This document shows positions 46,151 through 56,349 of a stretch of 64,000 nucleotides of DNA, one piece after another. Within the stretch, counting starts at the first letter, position 1. Each line of letters begins with the position of its first letter. Position numbers and translations under genes: made by a program. The stretch comes from Aristolochia californica (lineage: Eukaryota > Streptophyta > Magnoliopsida > Piperales > Aristolochiaceae), in the NCBI GenBank assembly GCA_029961685.1, contig JARWKL010000008.1, positions 26,971,619 to 27,035,618 on the forward strand. The letters run 5' to 3'. Below the pieces are notes generated by a model, which saw only the letters and a list, made by a program, of their open reading frames with translations, was not told the DNA's origin and ran no database searches.

Positions 46151-46539
46151 TAGCCCCCAGTAATGAAATTAGTGTAATTTTTTTTCGTTGGATTCCAATG
46201 CTGCATTGCCTCCACAACAACAATTTGGAAATTTGGAAGTGGCTCTCCTGCCCATCCCAAGAATACTACATCAGCGGAAATTTGAAATTGAGTCAGGCTA
46301 TATAATCCAACCACAGAAAATTCATTCCTCCACAAGACCATTCCCAGAACCCCCAAAAAACATTTATCTCCATTTTGTTTTACGTTGGCTCCCTTCTCAA
46401 AGGCAGAACTCCCACCCACTTGAAATTTTTCCAACTCCTCGACCAAGCCTGGAACAGTCTTATCTCCCTTTCTTTATAGAAACAGAATTAGCACCGAGAT
46501 CTGCAAATTGTTCAATGAGCAGAGTACGTGATTTTTTTC

Positions 46540-47160
46540 TTGTGTAATGTGAAGATGAGCCTCCAAAATAAAATTGACTTTTCCATACGCAGGCACATAC
46601 TGCTATTTTGCCATCTCCTCATAAACCCCCAGTGCTTACCCGGCATTCTTGTTGTGGTAGAATGCGACTATCATGGCGTGCCAAACATTCTCATTTCGAC
46701 CGGACATTTCAGCAAATGTTTGGAAGGCACCAGGATTATCCCCAGATTTTAAAGCCCAACAAGAAAACCGAGTAGTAGTCTCTTGGGAGATCTCGCAACA
46801 TCTCACTAGATATCAAGACCACTGGTCTTGAAAAACAGAAACTGGAAGGTACCTTTGAGAAAACATTCGATATGAAGAGATCCTGGGATTCATCCCGCAA
46901 TCCCGGGTCACCAGCGAACTCACAATTGGAAGCACAAAATTCGTTCAAGTTGGTGTCAACGATTCCAACCCCAAACTTCATTCGCGGATTATTGTGGAAA
47001 CCAGAATTGAAGGGCCAGGAGATTTCATCTTCGGCAACAATATCGTTACCAGTGGCCTGTTGAAGCAGTTCCAATTCGAAATCCTCTAGACGAGACCTCT
47101 CTTCTTCCGCGAGGGCCACAATTTCTACTTCGAAATCAAAATCTCTGGATTTGTGTGCTT
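46540..47160 (-). pseudogene. second host-gene-derived segment, PPR-like part
   Basis: An open stretch (47119-46736; RLEDFELELLQQATGNDIVA, FGVGIVDTNLNEFCASNCEF) is followed by AFQTFAEMSGRNENVWHAMI and VAFYHNKNAG, then after a TAA LGVYEEMAK. The latter resembles a pentatricopeptide repeat (M..RN...W.AMI...Y..N....AL..Y.EM). I do not recognise the first part. The segment lies between gag and the CSI1 fragment of element C. 46150-46540 has no recognisable product. Confidence 0.4.
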
Positions 47161-47289
47161 GTCAGTTCGCATAAACCATCAATGGTGCTTGGATGGATTG
47201 GTCATACCCTGTGTCAACTTCAAGGCCTGCGTGGTTGCCAATGGCGAACAGAATGAAGGAGTGGCCAAAATTTAGAGCCTGGTTGCTGA

Positions 47290-47779
47290 ACGACAAACAG
47301 GTGGTTTGGTTTCGCTAGAACAGAGTGGTCTGCGAATTTGAGGTCGCCCCGTCGCCTGGTTTCGGAAGTTCGTAAAGCTTTTCCGATACTTTCCAATACA
47401 ACAAGCTCTCGAATTTCCAGCGTCTTCTGCTCGGGAGGACGTATGGCGGCCAGTGAGAAAGGGTTTGACGGAAAACCCCCTTCCGTTTTTGCCGAAAAAG
47501 GTAGAGTTGGGTGCAGAGGAGGCAGTGTAGATGGAGGGGGTGGGGGTGGGGGTGGGGGTGGGGGTCGGAATGCCGATTGGTACTGCTCAAAAGTGTAGTA
47601 TCGCTCTCCATATACTTTTCCATACGAAGAGTGAATTGATGAAATGAATTTTGAAGTTCCCTTAGTTCTGTTCGAACACACGCGACAAAATTCTGAGATT
47701 CCATTCGGATTTTTTCCAGAAGATTTTGCATATCATTAGGAGAGGATGAATTGCCGACGGTGGTCCACTTTGATACCAA
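47290..47779 (-). pseudogene. gypsy C gag, N-terminal remnant
   Basis: Reads from the primer-site-like TTGGTATCAAAG as VSKWTTVGNSSSPNDMQNLL, homologous to the gag starts of A and E, with EKIRMESQNFVACVRTEL and a coiled segment. A CCCCAC/GGGGTG microsatellite (about 47535-47564) encodes a proline or His-Pro run depending on frame and marks the break. Beyond it the frame (KTLEIRELVVLESIGKALRT) no longer looks like gag and may be another acquired piece. Confidence 0.7.
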
Positions 47780-47780
47780 A

Positions 47781-48075
47781 TGTTAAGCACCTAGCCAATA
47801 CTATCCAAAAGACCGGCCTGATAAGAGCGAAAAACATAGGTATTTAACCTAGGACCATAATATCATACCGCACCTTCGCGAGCCGACGGCCCACTCCAGT
47901 GACGGCCTACTCTAGCAACGGCCCACTCTATCGACGACCCAATCTATGGCAAGACCCGGGTTAAGTTCCTGCAGCCTACCAGTAATTTTAATCTGGCCTC
48001 TAGGTCACCCCCTCTGCTTAGGTCACCCCCTCCGGGATTCGAACTTGCGACGTGGGAGCCCGCTCTAATACCAGT
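47781..48075 (-). mobile_element. TRIM-like unit between the C 5' LTR and gag
   Basis: On the minus strand: ACTGGTATTAGAGC (primer site) right after the C LTR, a 213-bp interior with GTTCGAATCCCGG, a purine-rich CGCGAAGGTGCGG, then an 82-bp repeat (47862-47781; TATTATGGTCC...GGTGCTTAACA) and a second primer-site-like TTTGGTATCAAAG at the start of gag. The 82-bp repeat matches those at 10738 and 10947. So a TRIM interior and one TRIM LTR are spliced between gypsy LTR and gag at primer-site sequences. Confidence 0.7.
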
Positions 48076-48415
48076 TGATAAGCCCCATTTCCATGGATCA
48101 GCCACCAGATGATCTCCTTCTGCTTCCGGATCAAAAGACGTGAAGATAACCAAGCTTTCGAAAGAAGCTTGCACCTTAGGCCTCATGAGAGAGAGAACCC
48201 AATCTCAATTACACTAGTCTAGATCAATGTTTAATTCATTACTCAGCCTGACCTCCCTATAAAGGGGATTAGGGAACACATACAAGCAAAGGCCCAACCC
48301 GAGGGCACAAGTTTGAAAGAAATTACAATAAAACCCTCCTAACACATAAACTGGGAATTGCATAAATTAAACCCTGTGTCTACTGATTACTCTGGATGAT
48401 ATGGAGTCCATAACA
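48076..48415 (-). repeat. gypsy C 5' LTR (340 bp)
   Basis: Minus strand: TGTTATGGACTCCATATCAT to AAATGGGGCTTATCA, followed by AC and the primer site. It aligns with both halves of the split 3' LTR, including ACCTCCCTATAAAGGGGATT, the site into which E inserted in the other copy. Confidence 0.92.
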
Positions 48416-48420
48416 GTAGC

Positions 48421-49235
48421 TTAGCCATGTCTAGTAGTTTTAGTTGATAGACCACCGGTCCCACACACCAGATAATGGGGAAAGGCCCAAAAAACTTGGG
48501 GAAGAGTTTATTGCGCGTTGGTCCCCATATAGACTATTGTTTGTGTTGTTGTAGACGTAACCACACATAGTCCCCTACCTCGTAGGAGACATCCCGGTTC
48601 CCCTTGTCGTAGATATCTTTCATACGCACCTGAGCACAATGAAGGCGTTCTGTGATAGTCTCCTACACCTAGTCATGATCCTGGAGGGCCTAATCAATGG
48701 CATCCACATGGGTGGACCCTGCAGTATAAGACAGAAGGCAAGGGGGTTCCCTGCCATAAAGTACTCTGAACAGAGAAGATTGCAAAGCGGAGTGGAACGA
48801 AGTGTGGTAGTAGTATTCGGCCCACGGTAGCCATTTGGACCCATTGCTTCGGACGATCACCCACCATACACCGTAGATACATCTCGATGGTGTGGTTAAC
48901 CACCTCGGTTTGCCCATCTGCTTGGGCATAATATGCGGAGGAGAATTTCAATTTCGTACCACTCAGACGAAAAAGTTCCCTCCAGAAAGTGTTGGTGAAC
49001 ACTACATCCCTATCACTTACAATTGATTCAGGAATGTCATGTAAGCGTACAATCTGCTCAAAGAAAATCTGTACGACACTTGACGCTGTATACAGATGAG
49101 CGAGAGGAATAAAGTGGCCAAACTTGGAGAACCGATCGACCACCACAAAGAGGACTGATTTCCCGGATGAATGTGGCAAACCCTCAACAAAATCCATCGA
49201 AATATCGGCCCATACTTGAGTAGTAAGGGCTAGTG
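48421..49235 (-). pseudogene. gypsy B integrase core and C-terminal region
   Basis: DFVEGLPHSSGKSVLFVVVD, RFSKFGHFIPLAHLYTASSV, VSDRDVVFTNTFWRELFRLS and ADGQTEVVNHTIEMYLRCM show the DDE integrase core; later text (SYEVGDYVWLRLQQH-like) is the C-terminal domain. Frameshifts occur near 48800-48840. The N-terminal zinc region lies beyond the hAT element at 51650-51972. Confidence 0.88.
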
Positions 49236-49243
49236 GTTGTAGG

Positions 49244-51649
49244 TAGGGGTGGCATCGAGCCGAGTCGAGCCCGAACCTGCTTATGTTCGAGTCGAGCTTG
49301 ATTTAAATATTTTGAGCCGAGCTTCGAGCCGAACCTCATCTCAAGCCTAAAATTGTTATCGAGCTCAAGCCCAACGAGCTTCAAGTCGAGCTCGAGCCTC
49401 AACATACATTTAAAACTTTTCAAAAAATATATATCAAATAAAATGTATATAAAATTATGCATACATTTTACATAAAATTGGGCATAACCTATATATATAA
49501 TATATGTATAAGATTGGGCATAACCTCTACTTAAGATTGAGCATAATCTATATATATAATACCTGTATAAAATTCGGCATGACCTCCACTTAAAATTGGG
49601 CATAATCAATATACATAATACCTGCATAAACACTCCATAAAATTGTCTATACATTCCATATACACTCCATGAAATTGTTTATATACTTCATAAAATAGTC
49701 TAAACACTCCATAAACTGCATAACATTATAAATAAACTCCATACAATAATCAAACACAACAAAATTAAATGAAATATCACTATCAATTTACGATCACCCA
49801 AATAAAAACTATAAATCCTTTAAATAAAATCCTATTACTATTTGAGACTTACTAGAAAATTACAAGAAATATTTTAAATTTTTCTTAGAAAAGTTAAATG
49901 GACCTCTTATTGCCTTTTCTAAGGAAATAAATAAAAATTAATAATTAATCTAATATATTATTATACTTATCGATAAATTTTTAATCACATAAAATGTCAA
50001 ACACAAAATTGTTATGAAAATTGCCTCATACTCAAATTATTATATCATCAACTGTCAAATACTTATTCAAAAATTTTCTATATGGTTTTCTAACCAATCT
50101 TGGCAAGAAAATCTTACTTAGAAAATTATATATTTTTTAAAAATAATTTATAATTAGAAAAATATTTTGAAAAAACATGAGGCACTAATGGTCCCTATAT
50201 TTCTACTAAAAATGTCTTTTCAACATTTATTGAAAAAACCACTAATAGTCTCTAGAAACGTATTTCTACTAAAATATCTTTTCAATTTATTTAAGAGCCA
50301 TGAGGAAGGGACAAAGAGTTTTTTTTTCCTTGTTTATAATCTCGCACGTAGGGGTGGCTTTGAAAAAATTATATATAAAATTATGCATACATTTTTAAAA
50401 AATATAATGATAGGGGAGGTTCAGAATTGAATTTCAATAATGGATTAAAATGCACCAATATTAATCTTTTTTACTCCAATTGTTGTCTAACTTCTTTTGT
50501 AATTTTTGAATCTGGCCATAATTTATTATGGCCTCCTTGGTGCCCCTAGATGAAAATTTATATTCTAGGAAAAATTAAATTTTTTTTTCCTATGATACAT
50601 ATTCCAAAAAAAACCTTTAAATAAAATTTTATTACTATTAGTGACTTATTAGAAAATTACAAGAAATATTTTAAAATTTCCTTAGGAAAGTTAAATGGAC
50701 CTTTTATTGCCTCTTTTAGGGAAATAAATAAAAATTAATAATCAATTGAATATATTATTATACTTATCGATAAATTTTTAATTAAAAAAATATCAAACAC
50801 AAAATTGCAATGAAAATTGCTTCATGCTAAAATTATTACAGCATCAATTGTTAAATACTTATTCAAAAATCTTTTATACAGTTTTCTTCCCCATGTTGGT
50901 ACGAAAATCTTACTTAGAAAATTATATGATTTTTAATAAAAAATTTCAATTAGAAAAATATTTTAAAAAAATGAGAAACTAATAGTTTATAGAAACTTAT
51001 TTCTATAAAAAAATTTTAATTTTTTTTGAGTGGAAAAAGTTTTTTTTTTTTTTTACTTTATGATCTCGCACGTGCGAGATCATCTTCGGGCGGGGGAGGG
51101 GGAGATTATTTCTCCCTTGAACTTATGTTTTGGGTTTCCGCCGAGACGACTTGGAGGGAAGGGGGTTACGACGCCAAGGAGGACTTGTTGTCGGGGATGA
51201 CGGCTGCGACGGAGGTGGCGACGGAAGCGGCGGTGACCGAAGCAGCGACGACGGAAACAGAGGCGACGACGAGGAGAGGAAGAAATCGAACGGACGGCCA
51301 CAGAAGGGGCTGGTGAGCAGCTGCAGCGGTGGTAGAGACAGTCGGCGAACAGTTGTGACGGCGGTAGAGGCGGCGACAACAGGCGACGGGAGGGGATCAG
51401 CGGTGATGAGGGGAGGAAAAAATTTTCCCCCCCTCGCTCTCGATGCCGCTCCCGATCCCGATACCAATCCAACTCACCTCGAGCCGGCTCGCGAGCCGAT
51501 GAACCGAACCTGGCTTCGGTCAAGCTCGGCTCGTTAAGGTAAACGAGCCAATTTTGGTGCTCGAGCTCGATAGATAACGAATCGAACCGAGCCTGTACCG
51601 AGCCGAACTCAAGCCGCTAGCGACCCGGCTCGGTTCGAAGCCACCCCTA
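49244..51649 (+). mobile_element. non-autonomous hAT-type DNA transposon, tandem partial dimer
   Basis: Ends are inverted repeats TAGGGGTGGC(A/T)TCGA, flanked by a perfect 8-bp duplication GTTGTAGG (49236-49243 and 51650-51657), diagnostic of the hAT superfamily. Subterminal regions are rich in GAGCTCGAGCC-type motifs. No transposase frame exists. A second terminus-like TAGGGGTGGC lies at about 50347, and the stretch 49814-50346 recurs at 50617-51070, so the element looks like two partial copies in tandem. The GC-rich section 51083-51540 may be acquired sequence. It splits gypsy B's integrase. Confidence 0.85.
51061..51082. repeat. perfect 22-bp palindrome inside the hAT element
   Basis: TGATCTCGCAC followed directly by its reverse complement. 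It sits between the AT-rich direct repeat and the GC-rich section. A half copy (ATCTCGCACG) sits just before the internal terminus-like sequence at 50347. Confidence 0.7.
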
Positions 51650-51657
51650 GTTGTAGG

Positions 51658-53760
51658 AGGCCTGCGGGCTTAAGTGGTATGCCTTGTGACGTTGACATAC
51701 CTAACATGCAGAGACATATGTAGCAATTGAGGTCTTCATGGCTTGTCAATAAAAGTCTGCACGAATACGGGTCAAAGTTTTCTTAATTCCCTCATGTGCG
51801 TTGTCATGGTATGTAGAGAGGATGGCAGGAATCAACTCGGACATGTGTGGAAGATAAATGCACTGCTTGTAGCAAATAAGTTAATCCTGGATGGACCACT
51901 TCGACTCCATCGTCCCCTCTGAAATTTTATGGTGTAGCTCCTGTAGGGTTGGAACAGTGGCATGGGCTTCTCTCACCAAGTCAAGAATGAGGAACCGAGG
52001 CTGGCTGATAGCATATACAAGCTGCTGATATTCAAAATGACGTGACAAGGCATCGTGGCCTTGTTTAATCTCTGGGCATGGTATTCGACCAAAAAGTCAA
52101 ATCCCATCAACTTATTGATCCAATGTTGTTGGGGCGAAGTCGTGAGACGTTGTTCCAATAAGAATTTAAGGTTGTAGTGATCAGTCCAGATGAGAAAGGC
52201 ACGACCCCATAAGTAAGGGCGCCAGTGTTGGACCACCTTGGCCAACCCAATTAATTACCATTCATACGCTGCCAAGTTGTGATGACGAGCGGCCAGCTGT
52301 CGACTGAAATACGCAATCGGATGTGACTACTGCTGTAAGACTGCCCCAATGCCTCCACTAGAGGCGTCTCAACCACAAATAAATCTTCAAAATTGGGAAG
52401 CTGTAGGGCGGGGGTTGAAGTGAGAGCTGCTTTGAGGGCCTCAAAGGACTCGGTGGCCGCCTCATTCCATTGAAAGGAATTCTTCTTCAATAAACTGGTC
52501 AAGGGAGCAGCCAACGACCCATAATTATGAATGAATTTACGGTAGTAACCAGCTAGACCCAAAAATCCCTGTAGAGCGGAGCAATATTGCAGTTGCGGCC
52601 AATCATTAATTACCCAAATCTTCTCTGGATCAACCGTGACACCCTCATGTAATATAATTTGTCCTAGATAAGCGACATGTGAAGCCGCAAAGGAGTATTT
52701 GGATTTCTTCAAATAGAGCTGATGTGCCCGTAGTAGTTCAAAAACAATCAGTAAATGCACCAAATGCTCTTCGGTGGACTTGCTATATATGAGAATATCA
52801 TAAAAAAAAAAAAAAAACAAGAACAAACTTTCGAAGATAATGGCTAAATACCTCATTCATCAGTGCTTGAAAAGTGGAGGGTGCATTTGATAACCCGAAC
52901 GACATGACCACAAACTCAAAGTGACAATGATGTGTGTGAAATGTTGTCTTCTCGATATCAGAGGGGTGCATACGGACCTGATGATATCCAGACTATAAGT
53001 CCAGTTTGGTAAAGATCCACGACCCATGTAATTCATCCAGGAGTTCCTCGACTACCGGAATTGGAAACTTATCCTTCACTGTCTGCTCGTTCAACTCGCA
53101 ATAATCAATACAAAACCTCCATGTTCCATCATGTTTCTTCACAAGCAGGATGGGTGAAGAGAACGGGGACCGACTGCTATGAATAAGCCTGGCACTGGCG
53201 CTTGATTTCATCATTCTGTAAGTGTGGGTACCGGTACGGACGAACGACCACTACATCAGAACCTTGTTTTAAACAGATCCTGTGATCACAGTGCCTCAAG
53301 GGAGGCAACCCCGAAGGTTCATGGAAGAGGTCAGAGAACTCCTCTACAAGATTTTCAATAGTGAAGTCCGGTGGGTCTTGTGTGTGGATGCGGTGGGCCT
53401 TGTCCACCTGACAGCCCTGCAAGAGAACTTGACTACCGCCCAAGAAAAAGATCATTGTTAAAGCCGAAAAGTCCCACATAATGGGTCCCAATGTTTCCAA
53501 CCATTTAATGCCTAACACCATATCAAAACCAACCAAGGGTATGACAAAAAATTCTGTAGTAAATAAAGTAGAGCCAATGGAAAAAGTTACTACCTTGCGG
53601 ATCCCATAGCTAGGGACTTTCTTCCCATTGGCCACCGAAATGGTGGTTGTCGGATGAGGAAGGATCTATAACTGAAGGTGTTGGGGTGTTGTCAAGCTGA
53701 GAAAATTGTGTGTCTTGCCCGAATCTACTTGTCCCACCAGTTCCCGGTCAAGGACTTGAG
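51658..53760 (-). pseudogene. gypsy B pol: PR, RT, RNase H, IN zinc region
   Basis: Minus-strand order: protease (VGQVDSGKTHNFLSL, about 53740-53690), protease-RT linker (53635-53177), RT ([20 protein letters not shown], 53214-52993), an active-site region ruined by an A/T run near 52800 (FFYDILIYS), RNase H (QHWRPYLWGRAFLI, 52245-51973) and the integrase zinc-binding region down to 51658. Many frameshifts and stops. Confidence 0.87.
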
Positions 53761-53879
53761 CTCTGACTTGCATAGTTTTGGCAGATTTCTGCCCCGTAAT
53801 AGCATGCAGAGAAATCGCCAGTGGTTCCTCCTCAATAATATCATCCGTCTCCTCAGTATCTTCTGATTCATCCACTTCA

Positions 53880-55029
53880 AGCCAAAACAACCTTTTAAAT
53901 TGGTGCCCTGCCCGATACTTTTCATCACAGTTGTAGCATAGATTCTTGGACCATCGTTCAGTCATGTCCGCACTTGTCAATTTTTTTTATATATTGAGGT
54001 GGAGGATGACTAGAGCGCGTGTCAGCTGCCGGAGCAGCAGACGGATTGTGTCTGGTAGAAGGTAATGCTGGAGGTGACACCTGAGATGAAGTATTCCGGC
54101 GTCCTTGCCAAGTGGAGGAAGTGTTCCTTTCCCCTTGCCACCCCGGCTTACGTTGTTGAAGCCATTGACGTTGTTCCATTGCCTGAGCTAAATTCATTGC
54201 CTGAGCCAAGTCTGAGGGGAAAAAAAGTTCTACCTCGATCCTCATAGATTTAATGAGGCCTACTGTAAATAAGGGAACCAGCTAGTCGACTCGTACCAAC
54301 CTGCCAGCACGAGCCAATTTTTCTTGGAACTAGTTTTTTTATACTGATCAACAGATCCGGTTTGTCGCAATAGGACTAAATCTCCTAAGGGGTTGCTGTG
54401 GGGTGGGGGGGGGGGGAGGGGGGTGTGAGGGGAAACGAATTGTACGTAAATCCTTAAATTCTGCCCACTCCAACACCACTTTTTCTTGTTCCACCTAGTG
54501 GAACCATAGCTGAGCCTCCTCTAACATATGGAAGGAGGCAAGTTGCACCTTATCATACTCAGAAATCCCTCGATTTAAAAAACATTTCTCGCACCTATGT
54601 AACCAAATTATGGGATCATCTGACCCAGTAAAGGTAGGAAAGTCTAATTTTGTATACCTTGGTATTGTGCTTCCTCTCTGCGGTGCCTGGACAGCAGTGC
54701 ACCTAGCCAATTGCCCCTCTCTTTGGTTGTATGAGTGAGTCATCTCTCTTGCCTCTAGATTAGGCTGCCTCTCTGCCAATATAGCAGCCAACAAGCTAGA
54801 TATCTGTTTGATTTCGACTCCAACCAGGTAGTTTTCCCAACAGTGGTTGTGTTGTATCCAGGTTATCTTCCATCTTTGACATTCTGATTTGAATCTCTTC
54901 ATTGGTGGATGTATCCCCGATGTTACCCTGCTCTGATACCAAGTTGTTACGGTCCCTCGTCATGGATCGTGTAATACGTCGTGGGACTTGAGACTCTATC
55001 ATGTATGGTTGAAGTGCTACTCTCATCAA
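53880..55029 (-). pseudogene. gypsy B gag
   Basis: The frame starts in the 5' LTR (55029), crosses the primer site as NNLVSEQGNIGDTSTNEE, continues with YTKLDFPTFTGSDDPIIWLH and SFHMLEEAQLWFH, and later IEVELFFPSDLAQAMNLAQA. A zinc knuckle (CYNCDEKYRAGHQFK; C replaced in the last position) is near 53930. A G-run of more than 20 bases near 54404-54426 (on plus) interrupts it. Confidence 0.85.
54930..54941 (-). promoter_or_regulatory. gypsy B primer binding site
   Basis: TGGTATCAGAGC on the minus strand, 3 nt after the LTR end (TAACA). It is complementary to the 3' end of plant initiator tRNA-Met. Confidence 0.85.
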
Positions 55030-55818
55030 GGTCTATAGGTGAAACCCTTCTCTTGATCAGTGCTCGGCCAAGAGGAAAGTACCCTCTTTGATGATGCCAA
55101 CGAGTTGCTGGATAGGGTAGGCTACCCTAACGGTTGTGCTGGACTAGCAAGAGAAGTTCTCTTTTCTTGATCACGGCAAGAGGGTTAGTGGCCCTCTTGG
55201 CTGATGCTTGGGATAGGGCCGAAAATCTTCTATCTTGTATAAATTTTAGGACAAGAATGATAGGATCTTACCTTCTTGTTGCTGCTGTTAAAGCCTTCCA
55301 CCTTGCACCAAAGCTGCTCGTGAGATGAGGATTGGAATCCGCACTTTCTGCTTGGTAAGAAGGGTTTGATCCCTCTATGGCTGCCTTTGATGAGAAAGAG
55401 GATGAACCCTCTCTTTGAGCTCGAAAAAGGGACAGGATGTTCCCTTTCCTTCCTCGATGTAAACCAATGGAGAACAATTCAAGAATAATGAAAAGCTATG
55501 ACAATTCTTGGAAAAACCTAAGCTCGAGATCATCAAGGGAGACCTCAACCCTAGAGCTCGTCAAGGAGAGCTCCAACCTTGTTTAACCTAATAATCAATA
55601 CTTGCCTTTTCTCTATTTCCTTACCCTTTAAATAGGGTTTGACGTCATAACTGTTTTAGTGCTAAAAATACCCATTTTGCCCCTACTTCCATAATCCTTA
55701 CATACTTAATGAAAAATCATACTTAAAGCAATATAAAATATGAATTATAAAACTAATGAACTCATTAAGTCATTGTCTCCTCCTTTGGGTGACTCGATGT
55801 GCTATTGAGTCCACAACA
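54945..55818 (-). repeat. gypsy B 5' LTR (874 bp)
   Basis: Minus strand: TGTTGTGGACTCAATAGCAC to GAGGGACCGTAACA. It contains TTTAAATAGGG (near 55626-55640), a likely TATA region. Uninterrupted, and alignable to the two halves of the 3' LTR. TSD AGTGA follows at 55819-55823. Confidence 0.92.
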
Positions 55819-55823
55819 AGTGA

Positions 55824-56340
55824 TCTACCGAACATCTATGAAATCCAGCCTATATGAGAGCTTGGCTAAATTTTTCAAACCATGCTTGAGGAGACTATTT
55901 CAGACCATAAAGAGATTTCTTTGATCGACATACCGACTCCCCCTCAACCACATAGCCATGTGGTTGTTACATATAAATTTCTTCTTTAATATCTCCATTT
56001 TGAAAAACATTTTTCACATCAAGTTGATATACCTGCCCGAAAGAATTAGCAACCAGAGATAATAGAATACGGCCACTGGATAGAAAGTTTCCTAATAATC
56101 AGTTCCATAACACCATGTATAGCCTTTAGCAATAAGGCGAGCTTTAAGATGAGCAACGGACCCATCCGGATTATGTTTCACCGTAAAAATGCACTTGCAA
56201 TCGACAAGTATGTTTCCTAATGGCAGAGGAACAAGAGCTCATGTCTGATTTTCATTTAGTGCCTACATTTCTTCGTCCATTGCTGCCTTCCACCCTAGAT
56301 GTTTGAGAGCCTCCTGATAGGATGGTGGGACTGATATGGA
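55824..56340 (-). pseudogene. copia F reverse transcriptase, 5' part
   Basis: The minus strand reads HNPDGSVAHLKARLIAKGYT, the copia RT start, and continues with several frameshifts to the gypsy B insertion point. The other half of the RT resumes at 32842. Confidence 0.75.
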
Positions 56341-56349
56341 GGAGATAGA

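Larger units (their letters stand above)
39105..48415 (-). mobile_element. gypsy element C carrying captured host gene pieces
   Basis: A minus-strand element with 340-bp LTRs (5' 48076-48415; 3' 39105-39282 plus 44338-44499). The flanking 5-mers GCAGC (39100-39104) and GTAGC (48416-48420) agree at four of five bases. Between the LTRs are a TRIM-like unit, a gag remnant, about 2.4 kb of host-gene-derived sequence and only the last 60 codons of pol. It lacks PR, RT, RNase H and IN, so any movement needed enzymes from a relative. It lies in the pol of gypsy B. Confidence 0.85.
32843..55818 (-). mobile_element. Ty3/gypsy chromovirus-like element B, heavily nested
   Basis: A minus-strand gypsy element whose LTRs (54945-55818 and 32843-38831) lie 16 kb apart because gypsy A, gypsy C (with E inside) and a hAT element have inserted into it. 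It is flanked by the 5-bp duplication AGTGA within copia F. The order in its own sense is LTR, PBS, gag, PR, RT, RNase H, IN, chromodomain-like C-terminus, PPT, LTR. All frames are broken. Confidence 0.9.

Noticed and set aside
47220..47600. Proline-rich protein gene
   Set aside because: The proline run is a GGGGTG/CCCCAC microsatellite inside the gag remnant of element C.
51026..51540. GC-rich overlapping ORFs on both strands in the hAT element
   Set aside because: They overlap one another in several frames, are low complexity and lack any domain; possibly acquired sequence, but no gene can be supported.
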